Assembly: GCF_038502225.1 (NCBI RefSeq) | Contig: NC_091312.1 | Span: 29,109,910-29,173,909, forward strand | Reading direction: 5' to 3' | Length of the DNA stretch: 64,000 nucleotides | Source of the DNA: Cherax quadricarinatus | Lineage: Eukaryota; Arthropoda; Malacostraca; Decapoda; Parastacidae | Part shown: positions 25,401-37,950 of the stretch, piece by piece | Layout: each line of letters opens with the position of its first letter | Position numbering within the stretch: the first letter of the stretch is position 1 | The notes under the pieces: generated by a model | The model's input: the letters and a program-made list of their open reading frames with translations, nothing else | The model's database searches: none | Told to the model about the DNA's origin: nothing | Position numbers and translations under genes: made by a program

Positions 25401-28400
25401 GAGTGTAGTGTACGTGGGAGGAGAGTGAGTGTAGTAAAAGTGGGAGGAGAGTGAGAGTAGTGTACGTGGGAGGAGAGTGAGTGTAGTGTACGTGGGATGT
25501 GAGTGTGTTTAGTTGTCGTGGGAGGAGAGTGAGTGTAGTGTACGTGGGAGGAGAGTGAGTGTAGTGTACGTGGGAGGAGAGTGAGTGTAGTGTACGTGGG
25601 AGGAGAGTGAGTGTAGTGTACGTGGGAGGAGAGTGAGTGTAGTGTACGTGGGAGGAGAGTGAGTGTAGTGTACGTGGGAGGAGAGTGAGTGTAGTGTACG
25701 TGGGAGGAGAGTGAGTGTAGTGTACGTGGGAGGAGAGTGAGTGTAGTGTACGTGGGAGGAGAGTGAGTGTAGTGTACGTGGGAGGAGAGTGAGTGTAGTG
25801 TACGTGGGAGGAGAGTGAGTGTAGTGTACGTGGGAGGAGAGTGAGTGTAGTGTACGTGGGAGGAGAGTGAGTGTAGTGTACGTGGGAGGAGAGTGAGTGT
25901 AGTGTACGTGGGAGGAGAGTGAGTGTAGTGTACGTGGGAGGAGAGTGAGTGTAGTGTACGTGGGAGGAGAGTGAGTGTAGTGTACGTGGGAGGAGAGTGA
26001 GTGTAGTGTACGTGGGAAGAGAGTGAGTGTAGTGTACGTGGGAGTAGAGTGAGTGTAGTGTACGTGGGAGGAGAGTGAGTGTGGTATAAGTGGGAGGAGA
26101 GTGAGTTTAGTGTACGTGGGAGGAGAGTGAGTGTAGTGTACGTGGGAGGAGAGTGAGTGTAGTGTACGTGGGAGGAGAGTGAGTGTAGTGTACGTGGGAG
26201 GAGAGTGAGTGTAGTGTAGGAGAGTGAGTGTAGTATGGGAAGTGAGTGAGGAGAGTGAGTGTAGTGTACGTGGGAGGAGAGTGAGTGTAGTGTAAGTGGG
26301 AGGAGAGTGAGTGAGTGTAGTGGGAGGAGAGTGAGTGTAGTGTACGTGGGAGGAGAGTGAGTGTAGTGTACGTGGGAGGAGAGTGAGTGTAGTGTACGTG
26401 GGAGGAGAGTGAGTGTAGTGTACGTGGGAGGAGAGTGAGTGTAGTGTACGTGGGAGGAGAGTGAGTGTAGTGTACGTGGGAGGAGAGTGAGTGTAGTGTA
26501 CGTGGGAGGAGAGTGAGTGTAGTGTACGTGGGAGGAGAGTGAGTGGAGTGTAGGGGGGAGGAGAGTGAGTGTAGTGTAGGTGGGAGGAGAGTGAGTGTAG
26601 TGTACGTGGGAGGAGAGTGAGTGTAGTGTACGTGGGAGGAGAGTGAGTGTAGTGTACGTGGGAGGAGAGTGAGTGTAGTGGTGGGAGGAGAGTGAGTGTA
26701 GTATAAGTGGGAGAAGAGTGAGTGTAGTGTACGTGGGAGGAGAGTGAGTGTAGTGTAGGAGTGGGAGGAGAGTGAGTGTAGTGTACGTGGGTGTAGGAGA
26801 GTGAGTGTAGTGTACGTGGGAGGAGAGTGAGTGTAGTGTACGTGGGAGGAGAGTGAGTGTAGTGTACGTGGGAGGAGAGTGAGTGTAGTGTACGTGGGAG
26901 GAGAGTGAGTGTAGTGTACGTGGGAGGAGAGTGAGTGTAGTGTACGTGGGAGGAGAGTGAGTGTAGTGTACGTGGGAGGAGAGTGAGTGTAGTGTACGTG
27001 GGAGGAGAGTGAGTGTAGTGTACGTGGGAGGAGAGTGAGTGTAGTGTACGTGGGAGGAGAGTGAGTGTAGTGTACGTGGGAGGAGAGTGAGTGTAGTGTA
27101 CGTGGGAGGAGAGTGAGTGTAGTGTACGTGGGAGGAGAGTGAGTGTAGTGTACGTGGGAGGAGAGTGAGTGTAGTGTACGTGGGAGGAGAGTGAGTGTAG
27201 TGTAAGTGGGAGGAGAGTGAGTGTAGTGTACGTGGGAGGAGAGTGAGTGTAGTGTACGTGGGAGGAGAGTGAGTGTAGTGTACGTGGGAGGAGAGTGAGT
27301 GTAGTGTACGTGGGAGGAGAGTGAGTGTAGTGTACGTGGGAGGAGAGTGAGTGTAGTGTACGTGGGAGGAGAGTGAGTGTAGTGTACGTGGGAGGAGAGT
27401 GAGTGTAGTGTACGTGGGAGGAGAGTGAGTGTAGTGTACGTGGGAGGAGAGTGAGTGTAGTGTACGTGGGAGGAGAGTGAGTGTAGTGTAAGTGGGAGGA
27501 GAGTGAGTGTAGTGTACGTGGGAGGAGAGTGAGTGTAGTGTAAGTGGGAGGAGAGTGAGTGTAGTATACGTAGGAGAGTGAGTGTAGTGTACGTGGGAGG
27601 AGAGTGAGTGTAGTGTACGTGGGAGGAGAGTGAGTGTAGTGTACGTGGGAGGAGAGTGAGTGTAGTGTACGTGGGAGGAGAGTGAGTGTAGTATAAGTGG
27701 GAGGAGAGTGAGTGTAGTGTACGTGGGAGGAGAGTGAGTGTAGTGTACGTGGGAGGAGAGTGAGTGTAGTGTACGTGGGAGGAGAGTGAGTGTAGTGTAC
27801 GTGGGAGGAGAGTGAGTGTAGTGTAGTATAAGTGGGAGGAGAGTGAGTGTAGTGTACGTGGGAGGAGAGTGAGTGTAGTGTACGTGGGAGGAGAGTGAGT
27901 GTAGTGTACGTGGGAGGAGAGTGAGTGTAGTGTACGTGGGAGGAGAGTGAGTGTAGTGTACGTGGGAGGAGAGTGAGTGTAGTGTACGTGGGAGGAGAGT
28001 GAGTGTAGTGTACGTGGGAGGAGAGTGAGTGTAGTGTACGTGGGAGGAGAGTGAGTGTAGTGTACGTGGGAGGAGAGTGAGTGTAGTGTACGTGGGAGGA
28101 GAGTGAGTGTAGTGTACGTGGGAGGAGAGTGAGTGTAGTGTACGTGGGAGGAGAGTGAGTGTAGTGTACGTGGGAGGAGAGTGAGTGTAGTATAAGTGGG
28201 AGGAGAGTGAGTGTAGTGTACGTGGGAGGAGAGTGAGTGTAGTGTACGTGGGAGGAGAGTGAGTGTAGTATAAGTGGGAGGAGAGTGAGTGTAGTATAAG
28301 TGGGAGGAGAGTGAGTGTAGTGTACGTGGGAGGAGAGTGAGTGTAGTGTACGTGGGAGGAGAGTGAGTGTAGTGAGTGTAGTGTACGTGGGAGGAGAGTG

Positions 28401-31400
28401 AGTGTAGTGTACGTGGGAGGAGAGTGAGTGTAGTGTACGTGGGAGGAGAGTGAGTGTAGTGTACGTGGGAGGAGAGTGAGTGTAGTGTACGTGGGAGGAG
28501 AGTGAGTGTAGTGTACGTGGGAGGAGAGTGAGTGTAGTGTACGTGGGAGGAGAGTGAGTGTAGTGTACGTGGGAGGAGAGTGAGTGTAGTGTACGTGGGA
28601 GGAGAGTGAGTGTAGTGTACGTGGGAGGAGAGTGAGTGTAGTGTACGTGGGAGGAGAGTGAGTGTAGTGTACGTGGGAGGAGAGTGAGTGTAGTGTACGT
28701 GGGAGGAGAGTGAGTGTAGTGTATGTGGGAGGAGAGTGAGTGTAGTGTATGTGGGAGGAGAGTGAGTGTAGTGTATGTGGGAGGAGAGTGAGTGTAGTGT
28801 AAGTGGGAGGAGAGTGAGTGTAGTGTACGTGGGAGGAGAGTGAGTGTAGTGGGGGAGGAGAGTGAGTTTAAGTGGGAGGAGAGTGAGTGTAGTGTACGTG
28901 GGAGGAGAGTGAGTGTAGTGTACGTGGGAGGAGAGTGAGTGTAGTGTAAGTGGGAGGAGAGTGAGTGTAGTGTACGTGGGAGGAGAGTGAGTGTAGTGTA
29001 CGTGGGAGGAGAGTGAGTGTAGTGTAAGTGGGAGGAGAGTGAGTGTAGTATAAGTGGGAGGAGAGTGAGTGTAGTGTAAGTGGGAGGAGAGTGAGTGTAG
29101 TGTAAGTGGGAGGAGAGTGAGTGTAGGAGAGTGAGTGTAGTGTAAGTGGGAGGAGAGTGAGTGTAGTGTAAGTGGTGTAGGAGAGTGAGTGTGTAGTGTA
29201 GTGTAGTGTAAGTGGGAGGAGAGTGAGTGTAGGAGAGTGAGTGTAGTGTCAGTGGGAGGAGAGTGAGTGTAGTGTACGTGGGAGGAGAGTGAGTGTAGTG
29301 TACGTGGGAGGAGAGTGAGTGTAGTGTACGTGGGAGGAGAGTGAGTGTAGTATAAGTGGGAGGAGAGTGAGTGTAGTGTACGTGGGAGGAGAGTGAGTGT
29401 AGTGTACGTGGGAGGAGAGTGAGTGTAGTGTACGTGGGAGGAGAGTGAGTGTAGTATAAGTGGGAGGAGAGTGAGTGTAGTGTACGTGGGAGGAGAGTGA
29501 GTGTAGTGTACGTGGGAGGAGAGTGAGTGTAGTGTACGTGGGAGGAGAGTGAGTGTAGTGTAAGTGGGAGGAGAGTGAGTGTAGTGTAAGTGGGAGGAGA
29601 GTGAGTGTAGTGTACGTGGGAGGAGAGTGAGTGTAGTATAAGTGGGAGGAGAGTGAGTGTAGTGTACGTGGGAGGAGAGTGAGTGTAGTGTAAGTGGGAG
29701 GAGAGTGAGTGTAGTGTACGTGGGAGGAGAGTGAGTGTAGTGTAAGTGGGAGGAGAGTGAGTGTAGTATAAGTGGGAGGAGAGTGAGTGTAGTGTAAGTG
29801 GGAGGAGAGTGAGTGTAGTGTACGTGGGAGGAGAGTGAGTGTAGTGTACGTGGGAGGAGAGTGAGTGTAGTGTAAGTGGGAGGAGAGTGAGTGTAGTATA
29901 AGTGGGAGGAGAGTGAGTGTAGTGTACGTGGGAGGAGAGTGAGTGTAGTATAAGTGGGAGGAGAGTGAGTGTAGTGTAAGTGGGAGGAGAGTGAGTGTAG
30001 GTGGGAGGAGAGTGAGTGCAGTGTACGTGGGAGGAGAGTGAGTGTAGTGTAAGTGGGAGGAGAGTGAGTTTAGTGTAGGTGGGAGGAGAGTGAGTGTAGT
30101 GTACGTGGGAGGAGAGTGAGTGGGAGGAGAGTGAGTGTAGTATAAGTGGGAGGAGAGTGAGTGTAGTATAAGTGGGAGGAGAGTGAGTGTAGTATAAGTG
30201 GGAGGAGAGTGAGTGTAGTATAAGTGGGAGGAGAGTGAGTGTAGTATAAGTGGGAGGAGAGTGAGTGTAGTATAAGTGGGAGGAGAGTGAGTGTAGTGTA
30301 AGTGGGAGGAGAGTGAGTGTTGTATAAGTGGGAGGAGAGTGAGAGCAGTAGGAGAGTAGTGTAGTGGTGGGAGGAGAGTGAGTGTAGTATAAGTGGGAGG
30401 AGAGTGAGTGTAGTGTAAGTGGGAGGAGAGTGAGTGTAGTGTAAGTGGGAGGAGAGTGAGTGTAGTGTTCGTGGGAGGAGAGTGAGTGTAGTGTACGTGG
30501 GAGGAGAGTGAGTGTAGTGTAAGTGGGAGGAGAGTGAGTGTAGTGTAAGTGGGAGGAGAGTGAGTGTAGTGTAAGTGGGAGGAGAGTGAGAGCAGTGTAA
30601 GTGGGAGGAGAGTGAGTGTAGTGTAAGTGGGAGGAGAGTGAGTGTAGTGTAAGTGGGAGGAGAGTGAGTGTAGTGTACGTGGGAGGAGAGTGAGTGTAGT
30701 GTAAGTGGGAGGAGAGTGAGTGTAGTGTACGTGGGAGGAGAGTGAGTGTAGTGTACGTGGGAGGAGAGTGAGTGTAGTGTACGTGGGAGGAGAGTGAGTG
30801 TAGTGTAAGTGGGAGGAGAGTGAGTGTAGTGTACGTGGGAGGAGAGTGAGTGTAGTGTAAGTGGGAGGAGAGTGAGTGTAGTGTACGTGGGAGGAGAGTG
30901 AGTGTAGTGTACGTGGGAGGAGAGTGAGTGTAGTATAAGTGGGAGGAGAGTGAGTGTAGTGTTAGTGGGAGGAGAGTGAGTGTAGTGTACGTGGGAGGAG
31001 AGTGAGTGTAGTATAAGTGGGAGGAGAGTGAGTGTAGTATAAGTGGGAGGAGAGTGAGTGTAGTATAAGTGGGAGGAGAGTGAGTGTGGTATAAGTGGGA
31101 GGAGAGTGAGTGTAGTGTACGTGGGAGGAGAGTGAGTGTAGTATAAGTGGGAGGAGAGTGAGTGTAGTGTAAGTGGGAGGAGAGTGAGTGCAGTGTACGT
31201 GGGAGGAGAGTGAGTGTAGTGGTGAGTGTAGTATAAGTGGGAGGAGAGTGAGTGTAGTATAAGTGGGAGGAGAGTGAGTGTAGTATAAGTGGGAGGAGAG
31301 TGAGTGTAGTGTACGTGGGAGGAGAGTGAGTGTAGTATAAGTGGGAGGAGAGTGAGTGTAGTGTACGTGGGAGGAGAGTGAGTGTAGTGTACGTGGGAGG

Positions 31401-31745
31401 AGAGTGAGTGTAGTATAAGTGGGAGGAGAGTGAGTGTAGTGTACGTGGGAGGAGAGTGAGTGTAGTGTAAGTGGGAGGAGAGTGAGTGTAGTATAAGTGG
31501 GAGGAGAGTGAGTGTAGTGTACGTGGGAGGAGAGTGAGTGTAGTATAAGTGGGAGGAGAGTGAGTGTAGTATAAGTGGGAGGAGAGTGAGTGTAGTGTAC
31601 GTGGGAGGAGAGTGAGTGTAGTGTACGTGGGAGGAGAGTGAGTGTAGTATAAGTGGGAGGAGAGTGAGTGTAGTATAAGTGGGAGGAGAGTGAGTGTAGT
31701 GTACGTGGGAGGAGAGTGAGTGTAGTGTACGTGGGAGGAGAGTAA
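22421..31745. repeat. 26-bp minisatellite (~9.3 kb, ~350 copies)
   Basis: The largest array. Units combine GTGGGAGGAGAGTGAGTG with TAGTGTAC. Two main unit types differ at one place, TACGTGGG (with a CpG) and TAAGTGGG; the first dominates in the left two thirds and the second becomes frequent to the right of about 28800, mixed in alternating runs. Occasional shortened units (TAGTGTAGGAGAGTG) are scattered. Stop-free frames on the minus strand (HSPPTYTTLTLLPRT-like periods) are by-products. The plus strand is strongly purine- and G-rich. Confidence 0.98.
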
Positions 31746-32079
31746 GTGTTAAGTTGTGCTAACAATCAGACAAGATGAGTCATATAGTAAATCAGTTAAA
31801 AATGGAATCATTGTATTAGTGACATAATCAGAGAATATCTCTGCTGGTCGTCTTCAAATTTATTGAATAAATACCGATATTCAATTATGTTAAAAAATGC
31901 AAAAATCTTTCTTGTGGTCAGCTTCAAGATGTCTAAGATACATTCTATAAGATGGAACGAACATCATAAATTTACTCTGAACAAGCGCAGATTTTAAATT
32001 TTACTGAAACTTAAAAATCTTGGAGTCATTGGAATCGGATTAATTACTGCAAAATGATCTTTCCGATTTACTTTAAACT
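31746..32079. other. AT-rich spacer
   Basis: Unique-looking AT-rich sequence between two arrays. No gene, RNA or element recognised. Confidence 0.5.
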
Positions 32080-32420
32080 TACAATAATGGTGGTTACGGT
32101 GTTACAATAATGGTGGTTACGGTGTTACAATAATGGTGGTTACGGTGTTACAATAATGGTGGTTACGGTGTACAATAATGGTGGTTACGGTGTACAATAA
32201 TGGTGGTTACGGTGTACAATAATGGTGGTTACGGTGTACAATAATGGTGGTTACGGTGTTACAATAATGGTGGTTACGGTGTACAATAATGGTGGTTACG
32301 GTGTACAATAATGGTGGTTACGGTGTTACAATAATAGTGGTTACGGTGTTACAATAATGGTGGTTACGGTGTTACAATAATGGTGGTGACGGTGTACAAT
32401 AATGGTGGTGACGGTGTTAC
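32080..32420. repeat. 22/23-bp minisatellite
   Basis: About 15 copies of a unit with ACAATAATGGTGGTTACGGT; units alternate between GTT and GT before ACAATAATGG, giving 23 and 22 bp. The last two units carry GGTGGTGACGG. Confidence 0.96.
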
Positions 32421-33227
32421 ATCAGACCTCCGCCTTGACTTTGACCTCTGAAAATTATTTAATTTGTCAGTTTTATTAAGTAAAGTGTTTTGCTTTTAAT
32501 GAATAATGAGTCTTCTGATCGTATTGAAACTCTAAACGATTGTGCATCTTAGAAGTATTTTTATATTGATATTCAGATGAAAGGGTGCCAGTTTGCCAGT
32601 TATATTGATATTGAGATGCATGAGTACCCATTAGCCACTTTCTGTCTAGGCACAGTGCCACTCTTGTGAGGTGTTAACATTGCAAGCTCACCCAAGCACA
32701 GTGCCACTCTTGTGAGGTGTTAACACTCTAAGCTCACCTAGGCACGGTGCCACTCTGCAACAAGTGCCACTGAAGAGTCAATATAAAGCCTTTAGAACAA
32801 GCGAGATAATTACAGACTGTCAACATGGGCTGACACTCCTACAGGTGCCTGGATAAGTGGCAGGTGGCAACGCGCATAGGTGGCTAGGTGCGTAAGGTGG
32901 CTAAGGGCGTAGGTGGCGTGGTGCGTAGACTGCAAGATACGCAGATGGCTAGATGCTTGGGTAGCCAGGTGAGTGGGAGACCAGATGCGTGGGTGACAAG
33001 TGCGTGGGTAATCAAGTGAGTGGGGGGCGAGATACGTTTAAGTGCCAAGATAAGTATAAAACTAGCATCTCAGGTAGGTGTCCACAGAATGACGTACCCA
33101 GGGGCGGTAACATCTCTGCTTAGCAGGTTCCTAGAGGGATGAAGTTTCATGTGTACTCTAGTTATCCCATACCTAGTAGCTTTACATGCAGGTGACTAGG
33201 TTTTAGTAGGTTCCTGTCTGGCACGCG
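32421..33227. repeat. Mixed region with small tandem repeats
   Basis: No gene seen. A 46-bp unit (CACAGTGCCACTCTTGTGAGG) occurs about 2.4 times at 32651-32755. At about 32860-33020 there is a very degenerate ~17-bp pattern of GGTGGCTAGGTGCGTA-like words. The remainder (32421-32650 and 33020-33227) shows nothing I recognise. Confidence 0.7.
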
Positions 33228-33251
33228 CCACGTGGTCTGCTGACCACGTGG
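33228..33251. repeat. Perfect 10-bp inverted repeat with 4-bp loop
   Basis: CCACGTGGTC, loop TGCT, then GACCACGTGG. Each arm contains the E-box palindrome CACGTG. It could be a hairpin or simply a transposon end; the flanks do not tell. Confidence 0.7.
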
Positions 33252-33279
33252 GTTCAAGAGGACCACAGATATGTCAATC

Positions 33280-33891
33280 ACTTTGACTAAATTTTTCCCC
33301 TAACATAGCACGAGGCCCAAGAGTTTCAACACAATACCACAGGATAGCAGATATATATAGGCTATCGACAGCTATCTCTTCTAACATAGCAAGCAACTGG
33401 AAGCATCAATCGGTTGATAAACAGAATATAACCAGGAATTTTATATTAAAACCTCGTGTGTTACTGGACACAACTCTGAGATATTAATGCCCATCCTCAG
33501 TAACTTGCGCAGCAACGATTTAGTGAGTCTTGCGCAGCAACTACTGGTCTAAAACATCATTGAAGTTAACACTGGAAGTAGGCAGAGATTCCAGACTAAC
33601 ATTTTTTCCCTAACATTTAACGTAGCTAGAGGTGTTACGGATTTAGTTCCTCTATCACAGCACGCAGCTAGTTTCAAAAGGTCATTGAACCCAGCAATGA
33701 ACATAGGTAGAACTTGAAACCAATATTTAACCTGGCACACAAATAGTTATCATTGGATACTGGTAGAGGGTTGAAACTAACTTACAACCTGACATATAGT
33801 GTGGTTGACATGGAAGTAGTTAGAGCTTTGAAATTAACATTTAACTTGACGTAGAGAGCCACTAGGAGCTTCAGTGCTACAAGTTCCCCTA
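33280..33891. repeat. Decayed ~60-bp tandem repeat
   Basis: Recurring phrases such as TGAAACTAACTTACAACCTGAC, TTGAAATTAACATTTAACTTG and GTTTCAAAAGG at roughly 55-65 bp spacing suggest an old array that has lost most of its identity. No coding potential. Confidence 0.5.
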
Positions 33892-33996
33892 ACTTTCTGT
33901 CCTGACTTTCTTCACCGAGGCATCTGAGTCAGCGGACCATGATAAAGGGTACGATGTTGTTTACTTGAACTTTAGTAAAACTCTTGATATGAGTAT
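33892..33996 (+). pseudogene. Short CR1-like reverse transcriptase relic
   Basis: About 35 codons in one frame read LTFFTEASESADHDKG then YDVVYLNFSKTLDM. This fits motif A of CR1/Jockey-type reverse transcriptases (family form close to DVVYLDFSKAFD), with the second catalytic-region residues changed. No other RT motif can be found on either side. It is a fossil fragment; the assignment rests on this single motif. Confidence 0.6.
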
Positions 33997-34340
33997 CACA
34001 AGAGCCCAAGAGTCCCACAAGAATCCCCAAAAAATCCTACAAGATACACACAAGAGCCCTACAAGGAAGACTGCTCTTGAAAGCGAAATGTTTTAAACAC
34101 TCAGTTTTATCTGATCGCTGCTGCACCGACGTTGATGTGTTGAGCAAAACATCTCCAGGTGTAGACACAGGTGTGTCGTTCACTGTGCAAAGAGGACGGT
34201 GTGTCATTCGGAAAAAAAAAAACTTCGTATAATGTGATAATGAACGAACTGTTTTACTGTTTTACCGACGTTCTTCAGATGAAGGAATGGTACTATTTTT
34301 AAAGCAGAATTTGGGTTTAGTGTTCGTGTGATCACTTCGT
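33997..34340. other. Non-coding stretch
   Basis: Includes a short degenerate run of ACAAGAGCCC/CCACAAGA words at about 34005-34065. Nothing else is recognised. Confidence 0.5.
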
Positions 34341-34450
34341 TCATGTTATGCAACTACGTCTTTCATGTTATGTGACCACGTCTTTCATGTTATGTGGCCA
34401 CGTCTGATCATGTTATGTGGCCACGTCTGATCAAGTTATGTGATCACTCC
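34341..34450. repeat. Five 22/23-bp tandem units
   Basis: Units begin TCATGTTATG and contain CCACGTCT (TCATGTTATGTGGCCACGTC being the commonest form). The last unit (TCAAGTTATGTGATCACTCC) runs into the perfect palindrome at 34451. Confidence 0.85.
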
Positions 34451-34494
34451 TGATTACATACCATGAACACCATGGTGTTCATGGTATGTAATCA
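34451..34494. repeat. Perfect 44-bp palindrome without spacer
   Basis: Both arms are 22 bp and read TGATTACATACCATGAACAC from the outside to the central CATG. There is no mismatch and no loop. It could extrude as a cruciform. It follows the small tandem repeat and ends at ATCATGTCAG. Confidence 0.95.
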
Positions 34495-35015
34495 TGTCAG
34501 TTATGTAAAGCGATCAGATCGTTCATGATCAGAATGTTCTTTTAAGGATCATAGTTTTCCTCTGATCCCATTAAACATTCTTTTATCGTAATTATGTCGT
34601 ATTTCAAGTGATAATTTATCAGGTCTAACACCTACCAACCTCCCTCAGGATCATTTAGGCTGACAGTCTCATACACACTATCTTCAACATTACTTTAATC
34701 CCTAAAACCAATGCTAATTTAAAGCATCAGTGCAGATACGCTGACATATACACACCTCTCGGTTTATATACCATGTATACGATCCTAAACTGCACCTAAT
34801 GCAATAGCAATGTTCTTCAAAAGTAATCAGAGAGAAGTTTGTACGTAATCAAAGAGCGCTTCCTTAAATGTAACAGTAACAAAATTCTAATGTAATTAGA
34901 ATTAATTATTTTAATGCTAGTGAGGCCAGCCTGACCCTCTCTAGTTGATAATCAAAAGTCAAAAGTGCTTTAAATGAAGGCGAAAGGAAACTAGCTCTCA
35001 GGTTTGTGCAGTAAT
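34495..35015. other. AT-rich spacer
   Basis: No gene or repeat recognised across about 500 bp before the 24-bp array. Confidence 0.5.
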
Positions 35016-36793
35016 ATTGGTGTGGGTGAGGCAACCCATGTTGGTGTGGGTGAGGCAACCCATGGTGGTGTGAGTGAGGCAACCCATGGTGGTGTGGGTG
35101 AGGCAACCCATGGTGGTGTGGGTGAGGCAACCCATGTTGGTGTGGGTGAGGCAACCCATGTTGGTGTGGGTGAGGCAACCCATGTTGGTGTGGGTGAGGC
35201 AACCCATGTTGGTGTGGGTGAGGCAACCCATGTTGGTGTGGGTGAGGCAACCCATGTTGGTGTGGGTGAAGCAACCCATGTTGGTGTGGGTGAAGCAGTC
35301 CATGGTGGTGTGGGTGTGGCAACTCATGGTGGTGTGGGTGAGGCAACCCATGTTGGTGTGGGTGAGGCAACCCATGTTGGTGTGGGTGAGGCAACCTATG
35401 TTGGTGTAGGTGAGGCAACCCATGTTGGTGTAGGTGAGGCAACCTATGTTGGTGTGGGTGAGGCAACCCATGTTGGTGTGGGTGAGGCAACCCATGTTGG
35501 TGTGGGTGAGGCAACCCATGTTGGTGTGGGTGAGGCAACCCATGTTGGTGTGGGTGAGGCAGTGGGTGAGGCAACCCATGTTGGTGTGGGTGAGGCAACC
35601 CATGGTGGTGTGGGTGAGGCAACCCATGGTGGTGTGGGTGAGGCAACTCATGGTGGTGTGGGTGAGGCAATCCATGGTGGTGTGGATGAAGCAATCCATG
35701 TTGGTGTGGGTGAGGTAACCCATGTTGGTGAGAGGCAACCCATGATGGTGTGGGTGAGGCAATCCATGTTGGTGTGGGTGAGGCAACCCATGGTGGTGTG
35801 GGTGAGGTAACCCATGTTGGTGTGGGTAAGGCAACCCATGACGGTGTGGGTGAGGCAACCCATGTTGGTGTGGGTGAAGCAACCCATGTTGGTGTGGGTG
35901 AGGCAACCCATGGTGGTGTGGGTGAGGCAACTCATGGTGGTGTGGGTGAGGCAATCCATGGTGGTGTGGATGAAGCAATCCATGTTGGTGTGGGTGAGGT
36001 AACCCATGTTGGTGAGAGGCAACCCATGATGGTGTCGGTGAGGCAATCCATGTTGGTGTGGGTGAGGCAACCCATGGTGGTGTGGGTGAGGTAACCCATG
36101 TTGGTGTGGGTAAGGCAACCCATGACGGTGTGGGTGAGGCAACCCATGTTGGTGTGGGTGAAGCAACCCATGTTGGTGTGGGTGAAGCAGCCCATGATGG
36201 TGTGGGTGAGGCAACCCATGGTGGTGTGGGTGAGGCAACCCATGTTGGTGTGGGTTAAGCAGTCCCTGATGGTGTGGGTGAGGCAACCCATGTTGGTGTG
36301 GGTGACGCAGTCCGTGATGGTGTGGGTGAGGCAACCCATGTTGGTGTGGGAGAAGCAGTCCATGATGGTGTGGGTGAGGCAACCCATGTTGGTGTGGGTG
36401 AAGCAGTCCATGATGGTGTGGGTGAGGCAACCCATGTTGGTGTGGGTGACGCAGTCCGTGATGGTGTGGGTGAGGCAACCCATGTTGGTGTGGGTGAAGC
36501 AGTCCATGGTGGTGTGGGTGTGGCAACTCATGGTGGTGTGGGTGAGGCAACTCATGGTGGTGTGGGTGAGGCACCTCATGGTGGTGTGGGTGAAGCAATC
36601 CATGTTGGTGTGGGTGACGCAGTCCGTGATGGTGTGGGTGAGGCAACCCATGTTGGTGTGGGTGAAGCAGTCCATGGTGGTGTGGGTGTGGCAACTCATG
36701 GTGGTGTGGGTGAGGCAACTCATGGTGGTGTGGGTGAGGCACCTCATGGTGGTGTGGGTGAAGCAATCCATGTTGGTGTGGGTGAGGCAACCT
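35016..36793. repeat. 24-bp minisatellite with higher-order structure
   Basis: About 74 units of TTGGTGTGGGTGAGGCAACC plus CATG, with variants GTCCATG, ACTCATG and GACGCAGTCCGTG. Variant order is repeated: a block with a shortened unit (GGTGAGAGGCAACCC) recurs at a spacing of 284 bp (35731 and 36015), and the GACGCAGTCCGTG variant recurs at 36304, 36448 and 36616 (six and seven units apart). Eight-codon periods leave all frames open; not coding. Confidence 0.96.
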
Positions 36794-36852
36794 ACGTAAG
36801 CTTCTCTAAGCCTAATATGCAAAGATCGTCTTCAAGACCAGCCTCGTTCACT

Positions 36853-36860
36853 GATTATTA

Positions 36861-36944
<84 letters not shown>

Positions 36945-36972
36945 GTCATTATTATTATTATATTATTTTTAA
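36853..36972. repeat. (ATT)n microsatellite
   Basis: About 110 bp of TTA repeat with two imperfections near its right end. Confidence 0.97.
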
Positions 36973-37012
36973 CACACCGAAGTAAGTTGATCCCCCTATA
37001 AAGAATTTACAT

Positions 37013-37098
37013 TCACCATCCTTCAGTCACCGTCTTGCCTTTAGTGTGTTGACATCACGGTTCAGATGACCTTTTAACCTGCAACATCCTCACTCTTC
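37013..37098 (-). mobile_element. Diverged LINE 3' UTR fragment
   Basis: Shares TTCAGTCACCGTCTTGCC, the CACGGTTCAGATG word and AACCTGCAACAT with the LINE 3' UTR copies at 1-80 and 3144-3210. It is followed by a second (ATT)n tract. Confidence 0.6.

Positions 37099-37160
<62 letters not shown>
37099..37160. repeat. (ATT)n microsatellite
   Basis: About 60 bp of perfect ATT repeat directly after the LINE fragment. Confidence 0.97.
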
Positions 37161-37161
<1 letters not shown>

Positions 37162-37194
37162 CTTGAACCGAATTAGTAATGGTTACTCATTTTC

Positions 37195-37530
<336 letters not shown>

Positions 37531-37533
<3 letters not shown>

Positions 37534-37950
37534 TCCACGAGTACCAACCTCTCATTCCGCAATTGCTGGGTATAATTTTTTCTAGATAAAACGCAGAGAA
37601 AATTGCTTTAAAAAAATGCATAAAATTTTATCATTCTTTTTTTGGGGATGATGCTGTCAGAAAGACTATTTCCCGTCCATTACTGTGTCACTGTTGCATT
37701 AATTTGAAGTTTTGACAGTGTTATTCCATTACACTTTTCTCCTACACACACATTTCATATTTTACTTAACGGCTGATGCTTCCCCCCCCAAAAAAAAGCT
37801 TTCGGCCTGATTGGAAAATAAAGTAAGAACTAAATAAAAACTTAAAAAAAGTATGAGTCGACTGGGGAAATTTGCTTGGCTTATGGAAATCGTAAATTAT
37901 TGTTCTGAGCTGAGGAAGATAAGGTTAGAGTAGTGGAAGAGAATGTGAGG
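37531..37950. other. Non-coding stretch
   Basis: AT-rich sequence with short homopolymers. No feature recognised. Confidence 0.5.

Noticed and set aside
33206..33265. tRNA-like hairpin with a GCT anticodon-like loop followed by GGTTCAAG
   Set aside because: No acceptor stem, D arm or matching T stem can be formed; only an isolated inverted repeat is supported.
14329..36793. CRISPR-like arrays (repeats of 22-27 bp)
   Set aside because: Repeats are directly adjacent with no unique spacers, and the DNA is eukaryotic.
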